From NCBI GenBank assembly GCA_032622095.1, contig CP136069.1, forward strand, positions 85,460,958 through 85,524,957: 64,000 bases of DNA, in the 5' to 3' direction. Below the pieces are notes generated by a model. The model was not told the origin of the DNA and did no database searches. It saw only the letters and a program-made list of their open reading frames with translations. Positions within the stretch are counted from its first letter, which is position 1. Each line of letters starts with the position of its first letter. A program made the position numbers and the translations under genes. Origin of the DNA: Siphonodentalium dalli. Lineage: Eukaryota; Mollusca; Scaphopoda; Gadilida; Siphonodentaliidae. This document shows positions 1 through 9,398 of the stretch, piece by piece.

Positions 1-560
1 ACACGAGATAACCATATAAGACATACATGTATCTATTAACTATGCAGAGTAGTTACACACACATGTAGTTAAAGGTTATTGTAGTCCGGTGGACGAGTAG
101 TTACACACATACATGTAGTTAAAGTTAATGTTATCCCCTGAACGAGTGGTTCCACACAAATGTAGTTGCAGGTTTCCAATGTCCGATGGACGAGTAGTTA
201 CACATAAATATAGTAAAAGGTTGTCGCTGTCCGTTGGACGAGTAGTTACACATAAATGTATTTAAAGATTATCGCTGTCCATTTGACGAGTAGTTACACA
301 TAATATAGCTAACGCTTATCATTGTAGGAGTAGATACACTCAAAGTTAGTTAAAGGTTTTCGCTATCCATGGGACGAGAAGCTACATACAAATGTAGTTA
401 CAGGTTATCGTTGTCCCCGGGACGAGAAGTTACACACATATGTAGTTAAATGTAGCCGTTGTCCATTGGACGAGTATGGTTACACATAAATATTGTTAAA
501 TGTTATCGCTGTCGGTAGGATGAGTAGGTACACACAATTGTATTTAAAGGTTATGTGTGT
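1..560. repeat. Tandem satellite, ~60-bp unit, about nine diverged copies
   Basis: The unit carries GACGAGTAGTTACACA, then a variable ATGTAGTTAAAGGTT block, then TCGCTGTCC, and recurs about every 60 bp from the window edge to about 560. Copies differ by scattered substitutions and small indels. The array runs off the left edge, so its full size is unknown. I looked for a hammerhead ribozyme core, which some invertebrate satellites carry, and saw none. There is no gene. Confidence 0.85.
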
Positions 561-766
561 GGTTGCTCCACTACGTGTCACGTACGATTCACATTAAAAC
601 TCAATTGTGTTTGTTTGTCAGTCTGGCGTATGCATGGGTGACCAAACGAATGAACACTCGGAGCTGAAAATGTGTACACATGGGTCAGTTGACCCGGGGG
701 TGTCATGAGATAGGTACCGTTCTCTTAAAGGACAAGGTAAAACCACAATTTATAGTACGCCCTATA

Positions 767-1282
767 CACTGTCGGATACCCGTTTAGGTTCGGACATTCC
801 AAGATGGCGGCGCCCACTTAATCAGATAAACGGTAAGTGTATATATTGTCTCCAAGCAGCAATCAACGACATCTTTCGGTGATACACCTTGAAACAGTTA
901 TGTAGGAAGTTGTATGCCCAACACATACGTAACACGCCTTTCGCATGACAGGCATGTGAATTGTTGTATTGGGCGTGTCAAGTCGTTATAATTTTTAGAA
1001 ATTTTATCGAGGCGGCGAAATGTTCGCTTTTTCGTATTTTTCTGGCCCTGGGCTCATGCATCCGCAAATTTATGTATTGTTGTGGGTAGATTAGGTCACC
1101 ACACATCTTCGGAATGCAAAACCGGCGATATTTTTTATTGTCTAACTCCGAAAAACGACCTTTGAAAATTTCAAAATGTTCAGGTTCGGATTCGCAACAT
1201 TCGCGATGAGTTTGTTCAGGTTCAGACACAATTTACGTTCAGGTTCGGACAAATTTGGTTCAGGTTCGGACGCATCAAAAAC
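767..1282 (+). repeat. Left terminal inverted repeat of the CACTG transposon
   Basis: It pairs with 3281-3821 in inverted orientation with only scattered mismatches. The inner end (about 1184-1280) holds four imperfect copies of GTTCAGGTTCGGAC at about 20-35-bp spacing, and a related TTAGGTTCGGACATT lies close to the terminus. Such subterminal repeats are often transposase-binding sites. Confidence 0.85.
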
Positions 1283-3280
1283 TTCGCATAAAAATGACAC
1301 GTCGAGGTACAGTCGCGTTCTTATTGCGTGTGTGTGCATTTGAAGATCTATTCGTAAAAGAAACGATAAATGGGGAACACGAGGCATGGTTTTAGCCCAC
1401 TCGTGAATAATTTGGCGGACTTTCTTATTTTATGCGTGTGAGGTGTATGCGATCACGTGATTCTCCTCCACATCCACATACAATGCCACGAAGGTCGCCG
1501 CACTTATAGATGAGCAGATAACTGTCCATAATATAAGTTACACGGCTTTTTGATGGGGGATACTGTGTGGTATGCCCCGGTAGAGGCTCGTATCCCCCGA
1601 GGCGACCCCCCCCCCCTCAACAAGCCATGTAATGATGTATTTACCCCCGGTCTCTATTAACACTATTCCCAGACATAAAGCACAGAAACGAGCCACGAAC
1701 AGTAACTCTATTTTGTTAGACTGCTCATACGATGAATGTGATTATATAGCTGTTCCCACAATTTGCCCATAAATACTTGCTGATAGATAGACTATATATA
1801 CCATGTTTTGTATCAATAATTGGATGATATATTTGGGTATTCACACGAAACATATTCTTTTCAATATAAGCCTTATGTGTTTTGCCTCATTTCTAAATGT
1901 TGAATCCAGTTACAAGTTAACCATTTGTCACACGACTATTATGCAGGACTATTAATTAGAGCCCGAACATGTTGCGTTCTATTCAGCACTATACGAACAT
2001 AGAGAATACCTATGGTTTGCCGAATAATACCTGCAATATGCGCATCTTCACGAGCGGCGATATTTCAGGACTATATTATTCGAGAAACCATATGTGTTCT
2101 CTTTATGTTATGCTTATGGTAAGCAATTCTGCAAAACTACAAGTATTTGTTCATCGAAACAAGAATTTAGACGCCGCAGTAGCGAAACTTATGCAAACAA
2201 TATCAGCAGTTCCGTTGGCAAATTAAGCATCTCTAAATTTTGGTGGAAAATTTCCTTCATGCGCTTAAGAGAATAGTGCCTACCCAATGGTTGAATATTA
2301 CAGACAGAAACCCAATTAACAAATAACTGAATACGTAATAAAACGGGATCATTTGTTTTTCTTTAGAACTTATCGCAGTAATAAACTATTTTCAGTCTTC
2401 CGCGGAATTTCGCGTAGTTCCATTGATAATAATACACGCGTCAATAATTGTGTACCTTTTTTAAACAGAAGTATCTACAGTGAGATAACGTTTGAAAATT
2501 ATTATCCATGCCAAGGTCCTGACGAAAGAGAGCGCATCGTATGTCATTTAAAATTACAGCTATTTCATAGGGAAACATATAACAAACAACGCTTGTCCCC
2601 ACAACCGTTTGTAACTAACAATATGATTGACAACAACGTCACGTTTAAATCATGCACCATGTCCCCGTAACGCTTGGCAGTGGGCGTATAAAAGCACGTG
2701 AAACATCGTGGTTATGAATTACCCTTGAACTAGCAGTTTCACCAATCGTGACATTGTTCTAGCGCTGAGCTTAATTGACGTCACCTAAAACAGGATCGAT
2801 AGGTCTGCTACTGATTTATTCTTATTGGTGCTGATTGGTGTGAATTTATCTGATAACCTATAAAAAGCACACCACATTGTAGCTATTGATGTGGGACAAA
2901 ATCGTTAGCTCCGTCAACATCGTGGGATACAAGGAGATTTAATACCCGGATGTCTCTTTTTTAACCCCTTGGTTCCGCCTCGGGTTTCAAAATCGAGAAC
3001 CAGGTATTAAATATCCATGTATCCCCGATATTTCAGAAGATAAGTAATAATACCACTGTTGCTCATATGTAAATTGTAATAATTCCCACTAGCTGGTTTA
3101 TAGTAGATATTGCTCGAGAATATTCAACTGTGGCTTTTATCCCATTAATTCGGAGAATTTACCACATATATTTGGAAATTTCAGCTGACATATTTAGATA
3201 TAACAAATTAACAATGCATGTTCGTTAATAACACGCACAATAAGATCGCGACTGCACCTCGGCATGTCACTTATAGGTAA
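1283..3280. other. Interior of the CACTG transposon, no recognised gene
   Basis: Two modest plus-strand open frames are present, 1969-2226 (85 codons) and 2353-2670 (uninterrupted, no ATG at its first codon). Neither shows a motif I recognise and neither has DDE or zinc-finger spacing I can defend. A poly-C run lies near 1608-1617. The frames could be remnants of a transposase or of captured host sequence. Confidence 0.4.
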
Positions 3281-3821
3281 GGTTTTGATGCGTCCGAACC
3301 TGAACTAAAATTGTCCGAACCTGAACCAAATTTGTCCGAACCTGAACGTAAATTGTGTCTGAACCTGAACAAAATCATCACGAATGTTGCGAATCCGAAC
3401 CTGAACATTTTGAAATTTTCAAAGGTCGTTTTTCGGAGTTAGACAATAAAAATATCGCCGGTTTTGCATTCCGAAGATGTGTGGTGACCTAATCTACCCA
3501 CAACAATAAATAAATTTGCGGATGCATGAGCTCAGGGCCAAAAAAATACAAAAAAGCGAACATTTCGCCGCCTCGATAAAATTTCTAAAAATTATGACGA
3601 CTTGACACGCCAAATACAACAATTCACATGCCTGTCATGCGAAAGGCGTGTTACTTATGTGTTGGGCATACAAATTCCTACATAACTGTTTCAAGGTGTA
3701 TCACCGAAAGATGTCGTTGATTGCTGCTTGGAGACGAGACAATATATACACTTACCGTCTATTTGCTTAAGTGGACGCCGCCATCATGGAATGTCCGAAC
3801 CTAAACGGGTATCCGACAGTG
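3281..3821 (-). repeat. Right terminal inverted repeat of the CACTG transposon
   Basis: Reverse complement of 767-1282, with the GTTCAGGTTCGGAC subterminal repeats at its inner end (about 3288-3395) and the CAGTG terminus at 3817-3821. It is slightly longer than the left arm through small indels. Confidence 0.85.
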
Positions 3822-4500
3822 CTATAGATCCCATGGGGCTTCCATGAAATTGAGTTTGTAAACAAACAAAATTGCGTCACAATGCTCAAGAAAACCATTG
3901 TTTAAAACATTTCGTGATGGCGAGGTATTTCCAAATTCAAAATGAGGAATGATGACATTATAAGCCGAAAACTTACATATTGCTCGGCAGTTTTATTGCA
4001 TTTCTGTTCCGAATTTTTTTTTTTTAAATAGAGTTATCAGATGGCTTGCACCGAATGACTGATCTTCAAGGTATATGTTGTTAATTGTACTGAAAAACTT
4101 TTACACCGGTTGTAATTGGAATTGTATCAAGCTGTCAGTCTGGGATCCAACATCAAGTTGATAGCGGGTTAATTAGCTCGCAAGCGCGCATGTCAGTGAA
4201 GGGATAAAATTCCCTAACTCAAAATTCTCCGCGAATTTGGACGAACTGCAAAGTTTATCAAGAAAACACAAAGTACGTGTACTGTTGATTATTTGAAGAA
4301 TCGATGCCGTCGAATATATGCTAGATATAACTGCAATAACTATAGGCATAGAGTATTTTATTGAAATGTAACGATAGCATAAATATACAATGTCAGTTTT
4401 CTGACATGGGTGTTAAATGTTATCGACCACACGTCTACTCAATGTCCATGTATAACCACATTTTCCCGGAAGTGGGGTCTATATGTTAATTATCGTAAGC

Positions 4501-4589
4501 CACTCTGTTTGGTTTGACCTCGACCTGCTAAGAATATTTCTAGTTCCGAGAAAACTGGTTCTCTTCTCATAATGTACTTTAGGTTTCTA

Positions 4590-4677
<88 letters not shown>

Positions 4678-4696
4678 ACTCTGGTTCGTTTGACAT
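4501..4696. repeat. Repeat unit and TA microsatellite flanking the Polinton
   Basis: A (TA)n tract spans about 4592-4673. The unit at 4501-4591 contains TTTGACCTCGACCTGCTAAG and continues through a block ending TTTAGGTTTC. A second unit begins near 4677, reads TTTGACATCGACCT, and is then interrupted by the Polinton. It resumes on the far side at 24068 with CGACCTGCTGAGAATGTTCC, ending in TTCGGTTTC. The intact first unit therefore serves as an empty-site reference. Confidence 0.75.
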
Positions 4697-4702
4697 CGAC
4701 CT
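4697..4702 (+). repeat. Left copy of the Polinton target-site duplication, CGACCT
   Basis: CGACCT here and at 24068-24073 flanks the element. Polintons typically make 6-bp duplications. The uninterrupted related unit at about 4518-4535 contains a single CGACCT in the same context. Confidence 0.65.
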
Positions 4703-5220
4703 ATAACTGAGGCGTGTCGTTTAAACGAGTACAATATAAATTTAAAACTTCTTAATAATTTAAGCCCAGCGCTCCACATACGTATGTGAGTAGTATACGT
4801 ATGGGGCGATTGCACACTCGACTTCCGGTCGACTCCAACACGTCACTTCCGGTATGCCGGTAACGTAGGGCAGTACCACCAACACATCCGCCCACTTCCG
4901 GTCGATTATTTGCACACTAGACTTCCGGTCGACTCCAATGCGTCGCTTCCGGTATGCCGGTAATGTAGGGCAGTATCACCGACACATCCACCCACTTCCG
5001 TCGTTTATGTCAACACTTCCGGTCGGACGAACGGGCAGGTCTACAGTCAAAGTCGAATCGTAAACGATTCGATCGAGGTGGACTCGTTCAGCGAACAGTG
5101 TCTGTCACGAGATTTAGGAAAGCCTTCAGTCGCCAAACTCCATGCAGAGTTCAGCCTCCAACGCAGGACTTATCATAACGAAGGGACCGAACTCTGTTTC
5201 CTCTGAACTTTTGTGTTTAC
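4703..5220 (+). repeat. Left Polinton terminal inverted repeat
   Basis: It matches the reverse complement of 23556-24067. Shared blocks include GTGTCGTTTAAACGAGTA near the outer edge, GTAGTATACGTATGG, the GATTCGATCGAGGTGGACTC block, and an inner block ending in TTTGTGTTTAC. The left arm contains a tandem duplication of ~100 bp (about 4812-5000) and an extra ~40 bp near 5150. ACTTCCGG, the complement of the ETS/GABP core CCGGAAGT, occurs five times, with two one-base variants. Confidence 0.9.
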
Positions 5221-5463
5221 ATTTTATTAAATATCTGTTTTTAGCAAACACATGTTTACACAAATATGTTATAAACATATGTAGCTATATGTATAACGGG
5301 GTTAGTGGGAGGGAGACAATATATCCATCAATGTAAACACAAATGAGTTCAAACAAACCAATATTATCACTGGTTATTTATTTTTTTGTGTGCATACATA
5401 TATTATATTGCAATAAACCTATATCATATTATTCACTTAACTTATTGCAGTTGGGATATATGT
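5221..5463. other. Leader region between left inverted repeat and first gene
   Basis: AT-rich, non-coding. A plausible 3' splice site, CTTAACTTATTGCAG, ends at 5450, 14 bases before the first ATG. That would fit a spliced 5' leader starting in the inverted repeat, but no donor can be assigned with confidence. Confidence 0.35.
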
Positions 5464-5742
5464 ATGGTCATACAAACAAACAAAATGACACAAAAACAGA
5501 TTGATATCAGGAATAAAATGTATTTGGATCAAAATTACAAGGTGTTATTCACAGGAACAGATGAAACACAATTCTATCTGAACAAAAAGACCCGGATAGT
5601 GATTACAAGAGGACATCCTTATATTACTTTGGTGCACAAAAGGAAAAAAATGTGTTTTGACGTGGTCTTATGGCGGAAACTTTGCAATATAAATATTCCT
5701 GATTGTATTCTGCAGTCGTATATAAATGAAGAAACAGGATAG
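5464..5742 (+). CDS. Small PC4-like protein of the Polinton (92 aa)
   Basis: I chose the ATG at 5464 because the open frame upstream has only a non-ATG start; the ATG at 5485 is an alternative. The core KTRIVITRGHPYITLVHK, then KKMCFDVVLWRKLC, gives several short beta strands followed by a helix. This is the layout of PC4/p15 single-stranded-DNA-binding domains, which are common in invertebrate mobile elements. The assignment rests on pattern, not on an alignment. It is the first gene of the plus-strand cluster, 63 bp ahead of the next. If correct, the likely role is nuclear, in binding single-stranded DNA or in transcription. A small protein of unknown function is the alternative. Confidence 0.5.
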   Translation: MVIQTNKMTQKQIDIRNKMYLDQNYKVLFTGTDETQFYLNKKTRIVITRGHPYITLVHKRKKMCFDVVLWRKLCNINIPDCILQSYINEETG

Positions 5743-5805
5743 ACTATTTTTTATTTTAGTTTTGAACATCATTCAGTAAACTGCAAAAAGGTTATTGTTA
5801 TAAAT

Positions 5806-6186
5806 ATGGATCTTGTTGAACAAAATTCCTTATTTATTAAAACACTCAACGAGTTGAAAGATCATCATGTCAATTTGATCTTCAACAGTTATATTCAGCA
5901 TAAACGGATTAGTTTTGAGGAACAGGACTGTGCAGTAAAGTTAGATTCATCTGATGTATGCAACCAGCTAATACAGATATTCTATGAAAAATACACTGCA
6001 TATTCTGTTATTCTAACATTTATCAACACACATTTTTTTGCGGAACTCAGTGACAACTCAGCTGTTACTGTTATGCACCAGATGTTGGATGAAGTCTGGC
6101 AGTCAAGCACATTCAACGAACAATGGAAATGTGAAATAGTTCACCAGTTATACAACAAAATTGAAAAAATATTAACAGAACAATGA
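5806..6186 (+). CDS. Helical 126-aa protein, possible PYD-like death fold
   Basis: The sequence is helical throughout and lacks signal peptide and membrane segments. Residues about 12-75 follow a PYRIN-domain-like pattern: an N-terminal LNELKDHH helix, a short helix, an I-S-F-E-E turn, then an LDSSDVCNQLIQIFYEKY helix and a final VILTFINTHFFAEL helix. Death-fold proteins carried by viruses usually interfere with inflammasome or apoptotic signalling, so a host-interaction role is conceivable but is inference. The stop codon overlaps the integrase start (ATGA at 6183-6186), so the two are probably expressed together. An unrelated four- or five-helix protein is the main alternative. Confidence 0.55.
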   Translation: MDLVEQNSLFIKTLNELKDHHVNLIFNSYIQHKRISFEEQDCAVKLDSSDVCNQLIQIFYEKYTAYSVILTFINTHFFAELSDNSAVTVMHQMLDEVWQSSTFNEQWKCEIVHQLYNKIEKILTEQ

Positions 6187-7309
6187 CAGAACAACATGAT
6201 AAAAAGAATTTTTTGGAGAGTTATTACTATGATGTTGAAAAACCAGCATCATTCTCTGGTTTAGATAAACTCTATCAAGTATTGAAAGGAAACGGACAAT
6301 ATTCATACAGCAGATCATACCTTGCCAAGTGGTTACAAAAACAAGATCCACATACTTTACATGGACAAGTGAAAAGAAAGTTCAAAACACTTAAAATGAT
6401 TGTTTCGGGAGTTGACGATTTGTGGGAAATGGATTTATTATCTGTGCAAAACCTTAAAAAATCTAACAATGGTATACAATATCTCCTTGTTGTAATTGAT
6501 GTGTTTTCTAAATTCCTGTTTGTGCGGCCAATAAAGCGTAAAACGGCACAAAATGTCAATGAAGCACTAAAGGATATACTGGTAGTAACAAAACGAACGC
6601 CCAAGCATGTCAGATCAGATGCTGGTCTAGAATTCAGCAACAGACTGGTTAAATCTCTCTTTTCTCATTATAATATTCACTACTACCCCACCTCAAACGA
6701 AATGCATGCATCAGTAGCTGAGAGAGTCAATAAAACTCTCAAGAAAATATTATTCCAATATTTTGACAAATACAGGACTTATAAATATGTGGATATTCTG
6801 CAAAAGTTAATCAAAGGTTATAATCACACCCCCCCCCCCCCCACAGATCATTGAATTATATATCACCTAGCCAAGTCAACAAAAACAATGAATCGAGTAT
6901 ATGGGCGTTCCAATATCTACACACTAATACTATATATAAAACAAAGGTGCGTTTCAAATTAAAAATTGGAGACCTTGTCCGGGTGTCATTCTTGACAAAT
7001 AAATTCCGCAGATCATATCAACAACAGTGGTCTACTGAAGTGTTTAAAGTTAAAACAAGATTCACAAAACAAGCACTACCACTCTATAAACTTGAAGATC
7101 TTGCGGGGGAGAGGGTCAAAGGTTGGTGGTATCAAGATGAGATAAAATTGGTTATAAAGAGTGAAAAATCATTGTGGTTGGTTGAGAAGATTATAAAAAC
7201 CAGAAGGAGGAATGGTCGAAAAGAATATTTAGTCAAATACGAAGGGTTTCCAGATAAATTCAATGAGTGGCGACAAAGCCTTGATATAAAAACTATTACA
7301 AAAAAATGA
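6183..7309 (+). pseudogene. INT: Polinton retroviral-type integrase with chromodomain, frameshifted
   Basis: The first frame (6183 to 6854) carries the integrase core. D84 (in WEMDLLS), D146 (in RSDAGLEF) and E180 (in ASVAERVNKTLK) form the D,D,E triad, with 33 residues between the last two. The frame is lost in a run of 14 C at 6829-6842 and continues in another frame to 7309. That part holds the C-terminal DNA-binding region and a chromodomain (LVEKIIKTRRRNGRKEYLVK, then YEGF and NEW). Polinton integrases join element ends to the chromosome, and the chromodomain may steer them to modified chromatin. The lesion could be real slippage or a homopolymer sequencing error. The end overlaps the penton start by ATGA. 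Confidence 0.9.
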
Positions 7310-7740
7310 CGGATAGATATGTTTACTGCAGCAGCAATGGTTTCGAAGATTACTTCCCGGAAAACACATCTTATCAGTTCAGAGTTCGGATGAACAAAAC
7401 ACTACAGCTTAGTGTGGATTGGTCACTCGGACTTATTGCATTTGCATATTTATCAACTGATACAGATTTGTCAGCCAAATTAGCAAAGAGCCTTCTCATC
7501 CATGTTTCATTAATAGGAAGTTCAATTTTTAATGGTGTTGAGAGACCAATATTAAGACGAATAGATCCGGTTATATATGAAACATATTGGACTGCTGGTG
7601 GAGGCTATGTACCATATGTTCCGATTCGCACAGAAGTGGTTTCTGAGTTTGAGATCAATATAACGGATGATAAACTCCAACCTGCTTTATTCATTACGGA
7701 TCCTGTGTCTGTTGTGCTTCATTTTAAACCACCGCTGTAA
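7306..7740 (+). CDS. Polinton minor capsid (penton-like) protein, 144 aa
   Basis: The N-terminal pattern SSNGFEDYFPENTSYQFRVR, then a leucine-rich strand and DWSLGLIAFAY, is typical of the single jelly-roll minor capsid of Polintons, usually written as a YxxSN...FP.N..Y.F.V.L start followed by a W-containing strand. The protein is beta-rich, lacks a membrane segment and ends in VVLHFKPPL. It sits between integrase and the core-like and major capsid genes, the expected position. It would form the vertex capsomers with the major capsid protein. The start overlaps the integrase stop and the frame is intact. Confidence 0.8.
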   Translation: MTDRYVYCSSNGFEDYFPENTSYQFRVRMNKTLQLSVDWSLGLIAFAYLSTDTDLSAKLAKSLLIHVSLIGSSIFNGVERPILRRIDPVIYETYWTAGGGYVPYVPIRTEVVSEFEINITDDKLQPALFITDPVSVVLHFKPPL

Positions 7741-7742
7741 TT

Positions 7743-8063
7743 ATGAATACCTCAATCTATATTCCAGACGCCAAAAAATGGCTGGAATATATAACCAGTA
7801 CCAACAAAGCTGTCAATCAGTCTCAAGCTACGGTGCCGCCAATAACGGTTGTGTCAACAAATTAAGAAGTTGTCAATCGTGTTAAAGACGAACTTGCGAG
7901 AGAGGCAGCCAAATATCAAACTGACACTGGGAAACATAAAAAAAAGGTGTGCAGACGAAAAAGACGTACAAAACAAACACGAAGACCTGAATATAAGAAA
8001 CAAACACACAAGAAACAGTCAACTGTGAGAAAAAAACGTGTCAGAGATATATTTTCGGATTAA
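7743..8063 (+). pseudogene. Basic core-like protein with an in-frame TAA
   Basis: Reading from ATG 7743, one frame runs to TAA at 8061-8063 just before the capsid gene, interrupted only by a TAA at 7863-7865 (codon 41). The first 40 codons include IPDAKKWLEYITSTNKAV. After the stop the frame is strongly basic, with runs such as KKKVCRRKRRTKQTRRP and VRKKRV, and ends DIFSD. Small Lys/Arg-rich proteins next to the major capsid gene are expected to condense packaged DNA, by analogy with adenovirus core proteins. A point mutation is the simplest explanation; readthrough is possible but unsupported. The open frame usually called here (7667-7885) is in the wrong frame. Confidence 0.65.
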
Positions 8064-8065
8064 TT

Positions 8066-9391
8066 ATGGCGATGATAAACAAAGATCTATTCCAGGAGGG
8101 AATGCCAGAAGAGTTGTCATTGTTTGGTGTACCTGCAACGCAAACCGCAGTTGAACAATTATATTATCAAGAAGTTAGACCGATTTCGCAGGTTGTGCAA
8201 AATTCTCCGATTGATTTCAACGTGTGCTCACAGAATTCTTTAGATTATATTGATCTGCACAACACTAAACTGTATATCAAACTTAATCTTACCAAAACAG
8301 GTTCAGCCAAAATACCATCCACAGAAAAGATTGGGCCTGTTAACCTATTTCTTCAGTCCTTATGGTATCAAATTGATGTTTCGTTCAACTCCAACACTAT
8401 TACTCCGACAAACACAAATTATGCGTACAGTGCAATGATGCAGACTCTGTTGTATGGCAATCAGGCTGCTGCGGACACATATTTGCAAACACAAATGTTT
8501 TACAAAGACACAGCCGGAGAAATGGATAATGCTGAGTTGAGAGGTGGAAACCTAGGATTCTATGAGCGATCAAAGCTCACACAATCCGGAAACACAGTTG
8601 AAATGACAGGCTGTTTATTTAATGATTTGTTCAGAATGAAAAAATATCTACTTAATGGAATAAATGTTCAACTAAGACTGTATAGAAACAAAAGTAGTTT
8701 CTGTTTGATGTCAAAGGAAATTAATCCCGACTATAATGTCAAAATACAAGATATTGTACTGCATGTGGCTCGAGTTCGTTTGAACCCCGCATTGTTGTAT
8801 GCACACGCAGAACTCTTAAAAAGTGCAAATGCCAAATATCTTTTTAAACGTAGTGATGTCAAAACAAATTCAATATCAACCGGTTTAACCCAGTTTACTT
8901 GGGATAATTTATTTCAAGCAAACCGGCCGTTTAAAGTTGCTATAGGATTAGTTTCATCTGATGCAGTATCGGGGGATTACAAGTTAAATCCCTACAATTT
9001 CAAACATTCAAATGTTACTAAGGTGGCCCTTTTTGCAGATGGTCAACCTGTAGATTCAAGTCCACTGAATCTCAATTTCACAGCGACCACTGCGAAAAAT
9101 GGTTATATTCCTGCTTATACAAATTTTTTGAAGAACACAGGCAACTGGATGAAAAACAAAGGCAGTTTGATAGAACCTTCAGACTATTCAAATGGCTACT
9201 GTTTATATGTGTTTGATTTAGAACCATATATGGATCGAAATAAATTTATTCCTCTACTGAAAACATCTAATATAAGACTAGATATTCAGTTTTCTTCGCC
9301 ATTAACTGAAACAACCTCATGTATTGTATATGCTGAATTTTCGGGATACTTTGAGGTGACTCAAAACCGAGATATTGTACACACACAGTAG
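8066..9391 (+). CDS. MCP: Polinton major capsid protein, double jelly roll (F54H12.2 family)
   Basis: 441 aa, intact. The sequence follows the F54H12.2-like family annotated in many invertebrates and recognised as the Polinton hexon. Family-typical blocks are PISQVVQNSPIDFNV and DYIDLHNTKLYIKLNL near residues 40-75, the NLFLQSLWYQIDVSFN block near 92-107, GCLFNDLFRMKKYLLNGI near 182-199, and a second barrel containing FKVAIGLVSSDAVSGDYKLN (about 290-309) and CLYVFDLEPYMD (about 380-390). It would form trimeric capsomers of an icosahedral shell. ATG 8066 is two bases past the preceding stop. The intact frame contrasts with the broken integrase and polymerase. Confidence 0.92.
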   Translation: MAMINKDLFQEGMPEELSLFGVPATQTAVEQLYYQEVRPISQVVQNSPIDFNVCSQNSLDYIDLHNTKLYIKLNLTKTGSAKIPSTEKIGPVNLFLQSLWYQIDVSFNSNTITPTNTNYAYSAMMQTLLYGNQAAADTYLQTQMFYKDTAGEMDNAELRGGNLGFYERSKLTQSGNTVEMTGCLFNDLFRMKKYLLNGINVQLRLYRNKSSFCLMSKEINPDYNVKIQDIVLHVARVRLNPALLYAHAELLKSANAKYLFKRSDVKTNSISTGLTQFTWDNLFQANRPFKVAIGLVSSDAVSGDYKLNPYNFKHSNVTKVALFADGQPVDSSPLNLNFTATTAKNGYIPAYTNFLKNTGNWMKNKGSLIEPSDYSNGYCLYVFDLEPYMDRNKFIPLLKTSNIRLDIQFSSPLTETTSCIVYAEFSGYFEVTQNRDIVHTQ

Positions 9392-9398
9392 CAACACA

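Larger units (their letters stand above)
767..3821. mobile_element. DNA transposon with CACTG termini, ~520-bp inverted repeats and 5-bp target duplication
   Basis: The left end starts CACTGTCGGATACCCG and the right end is its complement, CGGGTATCCGACAGTG. Both are flanked by CTATA (762-766 and 3822-3826), a perfect 5-bp target-site duplication. The inverted repeats continue inward for over 500 bp. CAC-starting ends with 5-bp duplications are typical of the Transib/RAG-type superfamily, while CACTA/EnSpm elements share similar termini but make 2-3-bp duplications; the superfamily is therefore inference. No transposase is recognisable in the 2-kb interior, so the element is probably non-autonomous. 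Confidence 0.8.

Noticed and set aside
1-560. CRISPR-like or ribozyme-bearing array
   Set aside because: Repeat and 'spacer' diverge together as one ~60-bp satellite unit in a eukaryotic sequence, and no hammerhead core was seen.
978-1387. Minus-strand frames of 81-83 codons
   Set aside because: They lie in the inverted repeat of the CACTG transposon and recur as non-coding sequence in the other arm.
4490-4815. Frames with IYIYIYIY runs
   Set aside because: Translation of the (TA)n microsatellite.
7667-7885. 72-codon frame between penton and major capsid
   Set aside because: It overlaps the basic core-like gene in another frame and starts inside the penton gene; the basic frame has the conserved composition and position.
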